Of a stretch of DNA of 13,994 nt, positions 6,663 through 13,994 are shown one piece after another. Under the pieces are notes generated by a model. That model was given only the letters and a program-made list of their open reading frames with translations, was not told the origin of the DNA and did no database searches. Source of the stretch: CAKPSH01 sp964634355 (GTDB lineage Bacteria > Bacillota > Clostridia > TANB77 > CAG-508). Within the stretch, counting starts at the first letter, position 1, and the number at the start of each line of letters is the position of its first letter. The position numbers were made by a program, and so were the translations under genes. Location of the stretch: assembly GCA_964634355.1 (NCBI GenBank), contig CAZWIF010000032.1, forward strand, positions 1 through 13,994, given 5' to 3'.

Positions 6663-8585
6663 ATGTCAAAAAAGATATTAATTACAGAAAAACCATCTGT
6701 AGCAATGGAATTTGCAAAAGTATTAAATATTAATGGAGCTAAGCGTGATGGATATCTAGAATCAGGAGAATGGATTATAACTTGGTGCGTTGGACATTTA
6801 GTTACAATGTCTTATCCCGAAAAATATGATGAAAAACTTAAAGTCTGGAGATTGGAGACACTTCCTTTTATACCAAAGGAATTTAAATATGAGATTATAG
6901 AGAATGTAGAAAAGCAATTTAATATAATTAAAGGATTATTATCACGTGAGGATGTAGATTCTGTATATGTATCTACTGACTCTGGGCGTGAGGGAGAATA
7001 CATATATCGACTTGTTGAACAAGAAGCAGGAGTTAAGTTACCAAATAGGAGAAGAGTTTGGATAGACTCTCAGACAGAAGAAGAAATAAAGAGAGGTATA
7101 AATGAAGCAAAAGATTTATCTGAGTACGATAGTTTATCTGATGCTGCATATTTAAGGGCTAAAGAAGATTATTTAATAGGAATAAATTTCTCAAGGCTTC
7201 TTACAATAATATATGGACGAAGAATAGCAAAAGAATTAAATGAAGATAGGGTATCTATTTCTGTAGGTCGAGTAATGACTTGTGTTTTAGGAATGATAGT
7301 CTCTAGAGAAAGAGAAATTAGAAATTTTGTAAAAGTTCCATATTATAAGATAGTCGGAAAGTTTGGAGACACAGAAGAAACAGCATTTAATACAGAATGG
7401 AAGGTTACAGAGAAATCAAAAGTATTTAACTCAATTAAATTATACAATGAAACAGGCTTTAAAAAAGAAAATGGTGCAAAAGATTTTATTATTTCTTTAA
7501 AAGATAAAGAAGCAGTGATATCAGAGGTAAAAAAATCTAAGACAAAAGAAAATGCCCCACTATTATTTAACCTAGCTGAAATTCAAAATGAATGTACAAA
7601 AAAGTTTAAAATAAAACCAGATGAAACATTAGAAATAATACAAAACTTATATGAAAAGAAATTAGTGACATATCCAAGAACAGATGCAAGAGTATTATCA
7701 ACTGCTGTTGCAAAAGTTATAAAAAACAATCTTAATGGAATAGCAAGAGGATATAAAGATGAAGAGATTCAAGGGTACATAAAGAAAATGGCGGAAGAGA
7801 AGTATTCAACAGATTTAACTAAGACCAAATATGTAAATGATAGCAAGATTACAGACCATTACGCAATAACTCCAACAGGACAAGGATATGAAAATTATGA
7901 TAAATTACCCGAACTTCAAAAAAAAGTTTATAAAATAATTGTAAAAAGATTTTTAGCTATTTTTTATCCACCAGCAGAATTTAACAAGATATCTGTTATT
8001 GTAAATGTTGAGAACGAGCAATTTACTACATCAGGAAAAGTGTGTATAAAGCAAGGATATTTAGAGGTTTTAAAGAATAAAGAAAAAACCTCTGATTCCG
8101 AAGATGATAGTAAAGCTAATCTAGAAGTTTTAAATACATTAAAGAAAGGACAGAAAATAGATGTATTGAATTATGAGACAAAGGAGGCTCAAACAAATCC
8201 ACCTTCAAGATATAATTCTGGTTCTATAATCTTAGCTATGGAGAATGCAGGAAAACTGATTGAAGATGAAGAATTGCGTGAACAAATAAAGGGGGCAGGA
8301 ATAGGTACAAGTGCAACAAGAGCAGAGATAATAAAGAAATTAGAGAAAATTAAGTATATAGCTATTAATAATAAAACGCAAATAATAACTCCAACCTCAA
8401 AAGGGGAAGCTATATATGATGTGGTAAATAATGCAATGCCTGATATGTTAAACCCAAAGTTAACTGCAAGCTGGGAAAAAGGGCTTGATATGGTATCGAA
8501 AAAAGAAATACAGGCAGATGAATTTATGGAAAAGCTGGAAAATTATATAAAATCAAAATTTAGTAAATTAGTTGTAAAGATGTAA
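6663..8585 (+). CDS. topB: Type IA DNA topoisomerase (topoisomerase III-like)
   Basis: Relaxes or decatenates DNA by cutting one strand through a 5'-phosphotyrosine. From ATG 6663 it has 640 residues. The N-terminal Toprim domain starts KILITEKPSVA (catalytic Glu9), with the acidic motif DSGREGE at 106-112 and Cys/His motif WCVGHLV. The central gate domain carries the nucleophile Tyr337 in LVTYPRTDAR. The late motif GAGIGTSATRAEIIKKL is kept. No C-terminal zinc fingers are present, consistent with topoisomerase III rather than TopA. The Toprim motif has Ser-Gly where DxD is often seen, a substitution related to the DAGREGE type of topoisomerase III. The start is set by the match MSKKILITEKPS and AGGAAAGG at 6643-6650; longer in-frame extension would run through the tRNA terminator. 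DUF1294 follows 16 nt later. Plasmid-like or ICE-type homologues exist, but no mobile genes are seen nearby. Confidence 0.93.
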   Translation: MSKKILITEKPSVAMEFAKVLNINGAKRDGYLESGEWIITWCVGHLVTMSYPEKYDEKLKVWRLETLPFIPKEFKYEIIENVEKQFNIIKGLLSREDVDSVYVSTDSGREGEYIYRLVEQEAGVKLPNRRRVWIDSQTEEEIKRGINEAKDLSEYDSLSDAAYLRAKEDYLIGINFSRLLTIIYGRRIAKELNEDRVSISVGRVMTCVLGMIVSREREIRNFVKVPYYKIVGKFGDTEETAFNTEWKVTEKSKVFNSIKLYNETGFKKENGAKDFIISLKDKEAVISEVKKSKTKENAPLLFNLAEIQNECTKKFKIKPDETLEIIQNLYEKKLVTYPRTDARVLSTAVAKVIKNNLNGIARGYKDEEIQGYIKKMAEEKYSTDLTKTKYVNDSKITDHYAITPTGQGYENYDKLPELQKKVYKIIVKRFLAIFYPPAEFNKISVIVNVENEQFTTSGKVCIKQGYLEVLKNKEKTSDSEDDSKANLEVLNTLKKGQKIDVLNYETKEAQTNPPSRYNSGSIILAMENAGKLIEDEELREQIKGAGIGTSATRAEIIKKLEKIKYIAINNKTQIITPTSKGEAIYDVVNNAMPDMLNPKLTASWEKGLDMVSKKEIQADEFMEKLENYIKSKFSKLVVKM

Positions 8586-8601
8586 ATGAAGGAGAATAAT
8601 G

Positions 8602-8910
8602 ATGAAAGGTTTCAAAGAATGGTTATTAACAATACCAATATTTACATTAAAGAATTTTTTAATATATTTAGTAATTATTAATTTATTGGGATTTCTAGTG
8701 ATGTTTATAGATAAGAGAAAAGCTGAAAAAGGAAAATGGAGAATTCCAGAAAAAACACTATTTCTGTTCACATGGTTAGGCGGTGGAATAGGTACAATAG
8801 CTGGAATGTATAGGTTTAGACATAAAACACAAAAGAAAAAATTTACAATAGGAATGCCAGTTATATTAATATTAGAAACTATATTTATAATATATATGAT
8901 AATAATTTAG
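8602..8910 (+). CDS. DUF1294 family small membrane protein
   Basis: A 102-residue protein with two or three hydrophobic segments (about 14-38, 52-68 and 82-102) and the family signature: DKRKAEKGKWRIPEKTL, then a glycine-rich WLGGGIGTIAGMYRFRHKTQKKKF block. It should sit in the cytoplasmic membrane. The family's function is unknown. ATG 8602 is preferred over ATG 8599 because AAGGAG (8589-8594) then lies 7 nt upstream rather than 4. It starts 16 nt after topB and has no promoter of its own, so it is probably co-transcribed with it. Its stop codon (8908-8910) directly abuts the long inverted-repeat element. Confidence 0.88.
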   Translation: MKGFKEWLLTIPIFTLKNFLIYLVIINLLGFLVMFIDKRKAEKGKWRIPEKTLFLFTWLGGGIGTIAGMYRFRHKTQKKKFTIGMPVILILETIFIIYMIII

Positions 8911-9127
8911 ATGTTACAATTCACGGCATATAAAAATTGCTAGGAGAATTCTAATATGAATTATTAAATCCATTCGTTCTCAAAGGCGTTTAAGATACGG
9001 AATATTCCTATTATAGATACACACTCTAAGGACATACTGTGAATAAATACACGGGGGTCGAACTCATTACTTAATAATTATATTAGAATTCCCTTATCAT
9101 AATAAAAATAGCCGTAAATTGTAACAT
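8911..9127. ncRNA. Long two-armed inverted repeat with structured core: putative structured RNA or MITE-like element
   Basis: The two ends pair over a long distance. Bases 8911-8927 pair with 9111-9127 (16 of 17; the mismatch 8922/9116 would be G-U on the minus strand). After an AT-rich internal loop, 8942-8944 pair with 9092-9094, 8946-8957 with 9080-9091 (12 of 12), and 8959-8967 with 9071-9079 (9 of 9). The 103-nt core (8968-9070) can form further hairpins: 9006-9009 and 9014-9017 with 9025-9032 (8 bp, 4-nt bulge), 9037-9041 with 9050-9054 (5 bp, one G-T), and 8976-8979 with 9060-9063. It encodes no protein and has no T-run at either end. Size and layout fit a large structured RNA (raiA RNA is one class to test); a MITE is the alternative, although no target-site duplication is evident. 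The strand is not decided. Confidence 0.5.
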
Positions 9128-9163
9128 TTAAATATTAAATTGAAATAAAATTTAACAACATTC

Positions 9164-9192
9164 TTGACAGGAAGATTATATTGAAATATAAT
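9164..9192 (+). promoter_or_regulatory. Consensus sigma-A promoter of the ABC transporter gene
   Basis: Perfect TTGACA (9164-9169), a 17-nt spacer and perfect TATAAT (9187-9192). The predicted start of transcription is near 9199, giving a leader of about 42 nt to the ATG at 9241. So strong a promoter for a transporter suggests that it is normally held down by a repressor; see the overlapping dyad. Confidence 0.92.
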
Positions 9193-9193
9193 C
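9174..9193. promoter_or_regulatory. Operator-like perfect dyad over the ABC transporter -10 region
   Basis: GATTATATT (9174-9182), GA, AATATAATC (9185-9193): a perfect 9-2-9 inverted repeat that covers the end of the spacer and the whole -10 box. A dimeric repressor bound here would block RNA polymerase. No regulator gene lies next to it, so the cognate protein is unknown. Confidence 0.6.
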
Positions 9194-9240
9194 ACAAAAA
9201 CAATAAGGGGAAATAATGTTAAGGAAAGAAGGAAGGCAAA

Positions 9241-11826
9241 ATGCTAGAACTAAAGAATATTACGAAACTTTATTCATCTGGTGTTGAAGCATTAAAGGGT
9301 ATTGATATAAAGTTTAGAAAGTCAGAGTTTGTATCTGTTTTAGGACCAAGTGGATGTGGTAAGACCACTCTTCTAAATATAGTAGGAGGTCTAGACAGAT
9401 ATACAAGTGGAGATTTAATAATAAATGGTAAATCTACTAAAGAGTTTAAGGATAAAGATTGGGACGCATATAGAAATTATTCAATTGGATTTGTGTTTCA
9501 AAATTATAATTTAATACCTCATCAAAGTGTATTGTCAAATGTTGAGTTGGCACTTACCTTATCAGGAGTATCTAAAGGTGAAAGAAAAAAGAGAGCAATA
9601 AAGGCATTGGAAGAAGTTGGACTAAAAGAACAAATAAATAAGAGACCAAATGAGTTATCAGGTGGTCAAATGCAAAGAGTTGCAATTGCAAGGGCGTTAG
9701 TAAATAACCCAGATATAATTCTTGCTGATGAACCAACAGGAGCATTGGATACCGCTACAAGTGTTCAAGTTATGGAAATCCTGAAAAAGATATCTAAAGA
9801 TAAATTGATAATAATGGTAACACACAATCCTGACTTGGCAGAGAAATATTCTTCAAGAATTGTAAAGGTACTAGACGGATTAGTAACAGATGATTCTAAT
9901 CCATATGATGGTAAGGATGAAGGAAAATTGACTGCTAAAAATGGCAAGACTTCAATGAGCTTTCTTACAGCATTAGCATTAAGTTTGAATAATTTAATGA
10001 CCAAAAAAGGAAGAACTTTGTTAACTGCTTTTGCAGGAAGTATAGGTATTATAGGTATTGCTTTGATTTTAGCATTATCAAATGGTGTGCAAAATTATAT
10101 TAACACTGTAGAAGAGGATACTTTGTCTTCATATCCTATAACTATTCAAGAATCTACAATAGATATTTCTAGTATGTTATCATCTATGATGGGTATAGAT
10201 GAGGATGATGAGAATACAGAATATGATGAAAATAAGGTATATTCTCAAAATATTATGACCGATATGATGAGTACAGTTTCTTCAAAAGTCCAAAGTAACA
10301 ACTTAGAGGAATTTAAAAGATATTTGGAAGAGGAAGATACTGTAATAAATGAAAATGCAACTGCTATACAATATAATTATAATTTACAACTTAATGTATA
10401 TAAAGAAGACACAGAAGATGGAATTGTTCAGGTAAACCCAAGTACTGTAATGGAAAAATTAGGACTTAACAGTGCATTCGGTTCTTCTGATACGAGTTCT
10501 TTACTATCAAGTTATACAAGTACGGATGTATGGACAGAAATGTTGGATAACGAATCTTTACTTCAGACACAGTATGATTTAATAGCGGGAAGTTGGCCAA
10601 CAGCATATAATGAAGTTTTATTAATTGTAGGAGAAAATAATAAGATAAGTGATTATACATTATATTCATTAGGACTATTGAATCAAGATGAGCTAGAAGA
10701 TATGATGAAAAAAATCATAAATGGTGAAGAAGTTGAAGAGAGCGATATATATGAATATAATTTTGATGAAATTTTGAATATAAGCTTCAAGTTATTGCTT
10801 AATACAGATTATTATGCGAAAGAAAATGGAATATGGATAGATAAATCTTCAGATGATGATTATATGAAAAAAGTAATTGCTGATGCTGAGGATTTGAATG
10901 TAGTAGGTATCATACGAAGAAATGAAGCTAGTATATCTTCAGATGAAGTATCAGGAATGATTGCATATAGAAGTGATTTAATAACTTATTTAGCAAATGC
11001 AATCAATGAAACAGAGATTGTAAAAGAACAAAAAGAAAATCCAGATATAAATGTGTTTACAGGATTGGAATTTCAAGAAAGTTCTTCAGATACTACTTTT
11101 GATTATATGTCTTTGACTGCTGAGCAACAAAAATATTTAGCAAGTTTATCACAAGAAGAACTTGCAACATTAATGCAAAGTTATGCGATAAATGCAGGTG
11201 TGACATATGAGGATAATTTAACGACACTAGGAGCTGTGGATTTAGATGTACCAACAGGTATAAATATATATCCTAAGGATTTTGATGCAAAAGATATAAT
11301 AGCTGATGCAATTGAAGACTATAACCAAAAACAAAGAGACGAGGAAAATGAAGAAAATGTTATAACCTATACAGATATTGTTGGAATTATGATGGCATCT
11401 GTTTCAACCATTATTAATGTAATAAGTTATGTATTAATAGCATTTGTATCAATTTCACTTGTTGTTTCTTCAATAATGATAGGAATTATAACTTACATTT
11501 CAGTTCTTGAAAGAACAAAGGAAATTGGAATTTTAAGAGCAATAGGAGCTTCTAAGAAAGATATATCTCGTGTATTTAATGCAGAGACATTTATCGTTGG
11601 AGTAGTAGCGGGAGCTTTAGGAATTGGAATTACAGTTTTACTATGTATACCAATTAATATGATTATTAAGGCAGTTTCAGGAATTGCAGGAGTAACAGCT
11701 TCTGTACCTTTTGTAGCTGGTGTTGCACTAATTATAATTAGTATGCTGTTAACTGTAATTGCAGGACTAATACCAGCAAAATTTGCAGCTAAAAAAGATC
11801 CAGTAGAAGCATTGAGAACAGAGTAG
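9241..11826 (+). CDS. Fused ABC transporter ATPase/FtsX-type permease (MacB-like order)
   Basis: One 861-residue protein joins an ABC ATPase to an FtsX/MacB-type permease. The ATPase (1 to about 220) has Walker A GPSGCGKT at 35-42, signature LSGGQ at 139-143, Walker B IILADEPTGALD with Asp163-Glu164, and switch His195. TM1 is at about 260-282, followed by a very large outer domain (about 285-715, acidic, Ser- and Asp-rich). Then come TM2 (about 725-752), the cytoplasmic coupling segment ERTKEIGILRAIGASKKDI (757-775), TM3 (783-805), TM4 (824-846) and the end PVEALRTE. Four membrane helices with a large extracellular domain indicate a mechanotransmission-type exporter or signalling machine, dimeric in related proteins. 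The substrate is not predictable. AAGGAAGG before the ATG supports the start. It stands alone behind a strong promoter with an operator-like dyad. Confidence 0.93.
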   Translation: MLELKNITKLYSSGVEALKGIDIKFRKSEFVSVLGPSGCGKTTLLNIVGGLDRYTSGDLIINGKSTKEFKDKDWDAYRNYSIGFVFQNYNLIPHQSVLSNVELALTLSGVSKGERKKRAIKALEEVGLKEQINKRPNELSGGQMQRVAIARALVNNPDIILADEPTGALDTATSVQVMEILKKISKDKLIIMVTHNPDLAEKYSSRIVKVLDGLVTDDSNPYDGKDEGKLTAKNGKTSMSFLTALALSLNNLMTKKGRTLLTAFAGSIGIIGIALILALSNGVQNYINTVEEDTLSSYPITIQESTIDISSMLSSMMGIDEDDENTEYDENKVYSQNIMTDMMSTVSSKVQSNNLEEFKRYLEEEDTVINENATAIQYNYNLQLNVYKEDTEDGIVQVNPSTVMEKLGLNSAFGSSDTSSLLSSYTSTDVWTEMLDNESLLQTQYDLIAGSWPTAYNEVLLIVGENNKISDYTLYSLGLLNQDELEDMMKKIINGEEVEESDIYEYNFDEILNISFKLLLNTDYYAKENGIWIDKSSDDDYMKKVIADAEDLNVVGIIRRNEASISSDEVSGMIAYRSDLITYLANAINETEIVKEQKENPDINVFTGLEFQESSSDTTFDYMSLTAEQQKYLASLSQEELATLMQSYAINAGVTYEDNLTTLGAVDLDVPTGINIYPKDFDAKDIIADAIEDYNQKQRDEENEENVITYTDIVGIMMASVSTIINVISYVLIAFVSISLVVSSIMIGIITYISVLERTKEIGILRAIGASKKDISRVFNAETFIVGVVAGALGIGITVLLCIPINMIIKAVSGIAGVTASVPFVAGVALIIISMLLTVIAGLIPAKFAAKKDPVEALRTE

Positions 11827-11833
11827 TAATAAG

Positions 11834-11848
11834 AATGAATAATTCATT
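11834..11848. other. Short palindrome after the ABC transporter gene
   Basis: AATGAAT, A, AATTCATT-type symmetry: a perfect 7-1-7 inverted repeat 8 nt after the stop codon. It may be a weak transcript-end hairpin, but there is no clear T-run after it, and in AT-rich DNA this could be chance. The rest of the gap up to 11915 shows only a loose TATAAT (11881-11886) without a good -35. Confidence 0.25.
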
Positions 11849-11915
11849 ATATTAACATAATCTTAATTGTCTACATATTATATAATAATACTGATTATAT
11901 AAGAGGTTGACAAAA

Positions 11916-12260
11916 ATGATAAAACAAATACTAAGAATAGTAAGAAGTGGTTTTACAAGAGGTGGAAATACAAATGAAATAGATTATGAGACACTACTAA
12001 AAATGATTAAAGAAAATAACAGTATAATATTACTAGACGTAAGAAGTACTCAAGAATTCAGTGAAGGACATTTATTAGGAGCATTAAACCTGCCTCTTGG
12101 AGAACTAAAAAATAAAGTAAGCCTTTTAATTCCGAACCATGGACAAACAATTATAGTATATTGCAAAATGGGAGGAAGAAGTGCAAAAGCTTTAACAATT
12201 TTAAATAAAATGGGATATACTAATGTATATCAGTTAAAAGGAGGATTAGATTCAATCTAA
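11916..12260 (+). CDS. Single-domain rhodanese-like protein
   Basis: A 114-residue stand-alone rhodanese domain, probably cytoplasmic, that can carry sulfur as a persulfide. Seen are the DVRSTQEFSEGHLLGALNLPL motif (the family's DVR-EF--GHI-GA-N-P), the active-site loop CKMGGR with Cys83 to Arg88, and the end NVYQLKGGLDSI. All catalytic-loop features are present, so it should be active; the physiological sulfur acceptor is unknown. ATG 11916 is chosen because AAGAGG (11901-11906) lies 9 nt upstream; the in-frame TTG at 11907 touches that site. The stop codon overlaps the end of pflA on the other strand by 9 bp, in a palindrome. A weak promoter may lie in the preceding gap. Confidence 0.92.
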   Translation: MIKQILRIVRSGFTRGGNTNEIDYETLLKMIKENNSIILLDVRSTQEFSEGHLLGALNLPLGELKNKVSLLIPNHGQTIIVYCKMGGRSAKALTILNKMGYTNVYQLKGGLDSI

Positions 12261-12266
12261 TCCTTC
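12240..12266. terminator. Palindrome over both stop codons, possible bidirectional terminator
   Basis: GGATTAGATT (12243-12252), C12253, AATCTAATCC (12254-12263): a perfect 10-1-10 inverted repeat, extended by A-T and G-T and G-C pairs to 12240/12266. It holds both stop codons (12258-12260 plus; 12252-12254 minus). On the minus strand it is followed by CCTTTTAA, a short T-run; on the plus strand no T-run follows closely. It may end transcripts from both sides, better for pflA. Confidence 0.5.
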
Positions 12267-12974
12267 CATAATATCCATTGCTTTTTTCACATCTGCCGAA
12301 GTTGCTTCGCGAACATTTTCTAATTCATAAGAAATTCCTAAATCATCCCATTTATATTTGCCCATTGTATGATATGGTAAAAACTCAAATTTCTGTAGAG
12401 TTTTTAATGAATTTAAAAATTCTTTCAGCTTAATTAAATCAGTTTTATCATCAGTGATACCAGGGATGAGTACTTGTCTTATCCAAATATTAATATTATT
12501 ATCGCTTAAATATTGAGCAAAGCTCAATTCTTTTTCATTTCCAAAACCAACAAGTTCCTTGCTTTTTTTAGTATTAATGTGTTTGATGTCCAATATTACT
12601 AAATCAGTATATTTTAGTAATTCTTTAATATCATCTGTTAAATCAATCATTCCAGAAGTATCAATTGCTGTATGAATTCCATAAGTTTTTAGTTTTTTAA
12701 AAAGATTAGTTAGATTTTTTGCTTGAACTAATGGTTCTCCACCAGAAACAGTAACACCGCCAGAAGGACATATATAATGCTTATATTTTAAAATTCTATT
12801 TACCATATTATCTATTGATATTAGTTCACCTTTATTAAAGTCCCATGTATCACGATTTTGGCAATATTTGCAACAAAGAAAACAACCTTGTAAAAATATA
12901 ATATATCTGATTCCTGGGCCGTCAACTGTTCCAAATGATTCAAAAGAGTGAACTCGTAATAATTCCGTTCCCAT
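12252..12974 (-). CDS. pflA: Pyruvate formate-lyase activating enzyme (radical SAM)
   Basis: Uses a 4Fe-4S cluster and S-adenosylmethionine to abstract a hydrogen from the glycyl-radical glycine of PFL, under anaerobic conditions. The 240 residues match the family. The cluster motif CFLCCKYC gives Cys31, Cys35 and Cys38 (CxxxCxxC), followed by QNRDTW. The region before it, HSFESFGTVDGPGIRYIIFLQGC, is characteristic of PflA, as are GGVTVSGGEP at 72-81 and the late FLPYHTMGKYKW. The start ATG (complement of 12972-12974) has AGAAGGA upstream at a long spacing of about 12 nt. It starts 33 nt after the pflB stop, an operon order (pflB then pflA) known from many Firmicutes. Its 3' end overlaps the convergent rhodanese gene by 9 bp. 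Confidence 0.97.
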   Translation of the reverse strand: MGTELLRVHSFESFGTVDGPGIRYIIFLQGCFLCCKYCQNRDTWDFNKGELISIDNMVNRILKYKHYICPSGGVTVSGGEPLVQAKNLTNLFKKLKTYGIHTAIDTSGMIDLTDDIKELLKYTDLVILDIKHINTKKSKELVGFGNEKELSFAQYLSDNNINIWIRQVLIPGITDDKTDLIKLKEFLNSLKTLQKFEFLPYHTMGKYKWDDLGISYELENVREATSADVKKAMDIMEGLD

Positions 12975-13007
12975 AATTTATTATATTCCTTCTTTCCATG
13001 TTTGTAC

Positions 13008-13994
13008 TTAAATTTTTTCATGAATTGTTCTATTAATTACATCTAATTGTTGTTCACGAGTTAATTTTGTGAAATTAACAGCATATCCAGAAACTCTGAT
13101 TGTAAGTTGTGGATATTTTTCAGGATGTTCCATAGCATCCACTAAAAGTGCCCTGTCAAAAACATTAACATTGATATGATGTCCACTTTGAGAAAAGAAA
13201 CCATCTAACATGCTAACTAAATTATTAACTTGTGTTTCTGAGTCGTGTCCAAGTGTTCCTGGAGTAATAGAGAAAGTATAAGATATTCCATCTTCAGAAT
13301 AATCATAAGGAAGTTTTGCAACACTATTCATTACAGCAAGAGCACCATTAACGTCTCTTCCATGTAATGGGTTAGCACCCGGTCCAAATGGAGCCCCATA
13401 AGGTCTACCATCAGGAGTACTTCCTGTATTTTTTCCATATACAACATTAGAGGTAATAGTAAGAACTGACAATGTAGTTTTTGCATTTTTATAAGTTTTA
13501 TATTTACGTAATTTTCCTAAAAAAGTTTTAATAAATGTAACACCAATCTCATCAGCTCTGTCATCATCATTACCAAATTTAGGAAAATCTCCTTCAACTT
13601 TGTAGTCTGTTGCAAGACCAGTTTCATCTCTTATAACTTTTACTTTAGCATATTTTATAGCTGAAAGTGAGTCAACAACAACCGAAAAGCCTGAAATACC
13701 ACATGCCATGGTTCTTAAAATTTCTTTATCGTGTAAAGCCATTTCTAATGCTTCATAAGAGTATTTATCATGCATATAATGAATACAATTTAAGGCTTTT
13801 ATATAGATTTTTGCAACATAGTCTAGCATAATATCATATTTACGAATAACCTCATCATAGTCAAGATATTCAGAAGTAATAGGAGAGAACTCTGGGGTAA
13901 CTTGTTTTCCAGATAATTCATCTCTACCACCATTAATAGTATATAACAATGCTTTTGCAACATTTGCTCTAGCACCAAAGAATTGCATTTGTTT
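13008..13994 (-). CDS. pflB: Pyruvate formate-lyase (C-terminal part, gene continues beyond window)
   Basis: Converts pyruvate and CoA to acetyl-CoA and formate by a glycyl-radical mechanism. The visible 328 codons are in frame to the last base of the window, beginning KQMQFFGARANVAK, so the N-terminal portion and the active-site cysteine pair (just upstream of this motif in the family) are outside. Present are GRDELSGKQV, RTMACGISGFSVVVDSLSAIKYAKV, GSTPDGRPYGAPFGPGANP, and the radical motif RVSGYAVNFTKLTREQQLDVI. The radical glycine codon is at 13086-13088 on the complement, 26 residues from the C-terminus as in E. coli PflB. This is a genuine PflB rather than a glycerol or choline enzyme of the same superfamily. 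It is the upstream gene of the pflB-pflA pair. Confidence 0.97.
   Translation of the reverse strand, partial: KQMQFFGARANVAKALLYTINGGRDELSGKQVTPEFSPITSEYLDYDEVIRKYDIMLDYVAKIYIKALNCIHYMHDKYSYEALEMALHDKEILRTMACGISGFSVVVDSLSAIKYAKVKVIRDETGLATDYKVEGDFPKFGNDDDRADEIGVTFIKTFLGKLRKYKTYKNAKTTLSVLTITSNVVYGKNTGSTPDGRPYGAPFGPGANPLHGRDVNGALAVMNSVAKLPYDYSEDGISYTFSITPGTLGHDSETQVNNLVSMLDGFFSQSGHHINVNVFDRALLVDAMEHPEKYPQLTIRVSGYAVNFTKLTREQQLDVINRTIHEKI

Noticed and set aside
8911..8943. Ten-codon ORF starting at the first base of the inverted repeat
   Set aside because: It has no ribosome site of its own and is explained by the inverted-repeat end sequence.
8911..9127. Integron attC site or intrinsic terminator as explanation for the long inverted repeat
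   Set aside because: The ends lack the attC core-site pattern and no integrase or cassette is present; no T-run follows either arm.
12821..13021. 66-codon minus-strand frame between pflB and pflA
   Set aside because: It overlaps the start of pflA in another frame, has no recognisable motif and no conserved features; a shadow frame.

Overview
The window comes from a low-GC (roughly 30%, by eye), anaerobic, fermentative member of the Firmicutes, most likely an uncultured gut-type member of Clostridia. The reasons are strong A/T codon bias with AGA/AGG for arginine, purine-rich AGGAGG-type ribosome sites, consensus sigma-A promoters, CCA encoded in the tRNA genes, and a pyruvate formate-lyase (PFL) with its radical SAM activase. 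Species cannot be named from the sequence. Most of the content is ordinary core chromosome; I see no transposase, phage gene, CRISPR array or toxin-antitoxin pair.

Layout. (1) 2-3396, plus strand: the 3' end of lysS, an M50 site-2-type membrane protease, tsaD (tRNA t6A synthesis) and a calcineurin-like phosphoesterase, closely spaced and with no terminator visible between them. (2) 3425-5222: a long-chain acyl-CoA ligase with its own promoter. (3) 5251-6261: an unrecognised acidic, coiled-coil-rich protein behind a promoter preceded by A-tracts phased at 11 bp, followed by a GC-rich palindrome. (4) 6336-6627: a compact tRNA operon (Gly-TCC, then a CAT tRNA that looks like Ile2) with a perfect-consensus promoter and a strong intrinsic terminator; the tRNA-Gly is bracketed by a 9-bp inverted repeat. 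(5) 6663-8910: a type IA topoisomerase (topoisomerase III-like) and a small DUF1294 membrane protein. (6) 8911-9240: a non-coding stretch holding a 217-nt two-armed inverted repeat with a 103-nt core, then a perfect-consensus promoter whose -10 is covered by a perfect 9-2-9 dyad. (7) 9241-11826: a fused ABC ATPase/FtsX-type permease (MacB-like order). (8) 11916-12260: a single-domain rhodanese that converges on (9) the minus-strand pflB-pflA pair (13994-12252), which is cut by the window end. The stop codons of the rhodanese and pflA overlap inside one 21-bp perfect palindrome.

How they work together. lysS, tsaD and the tRNA operon serve translation. If the second tRNA is Ile2, it also needs lidisine formation by TilS, which lies outside the window. 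PflA installs the glycyl radical on PflB so that pyruvate plus CoA gives acetyl-CoA plus formate. The ABC protein is a single-gene exporter or stress-responsive transporter, apparently under a dedicated repressor not encoded here.

The least explained items are the 217-nt inverted-repeat element (a structured RNA or a MITE-like element) and the orphan protein at 5377-6261. All calls rest on reading motifs and base pairing by eye; no database search or folding program was run.
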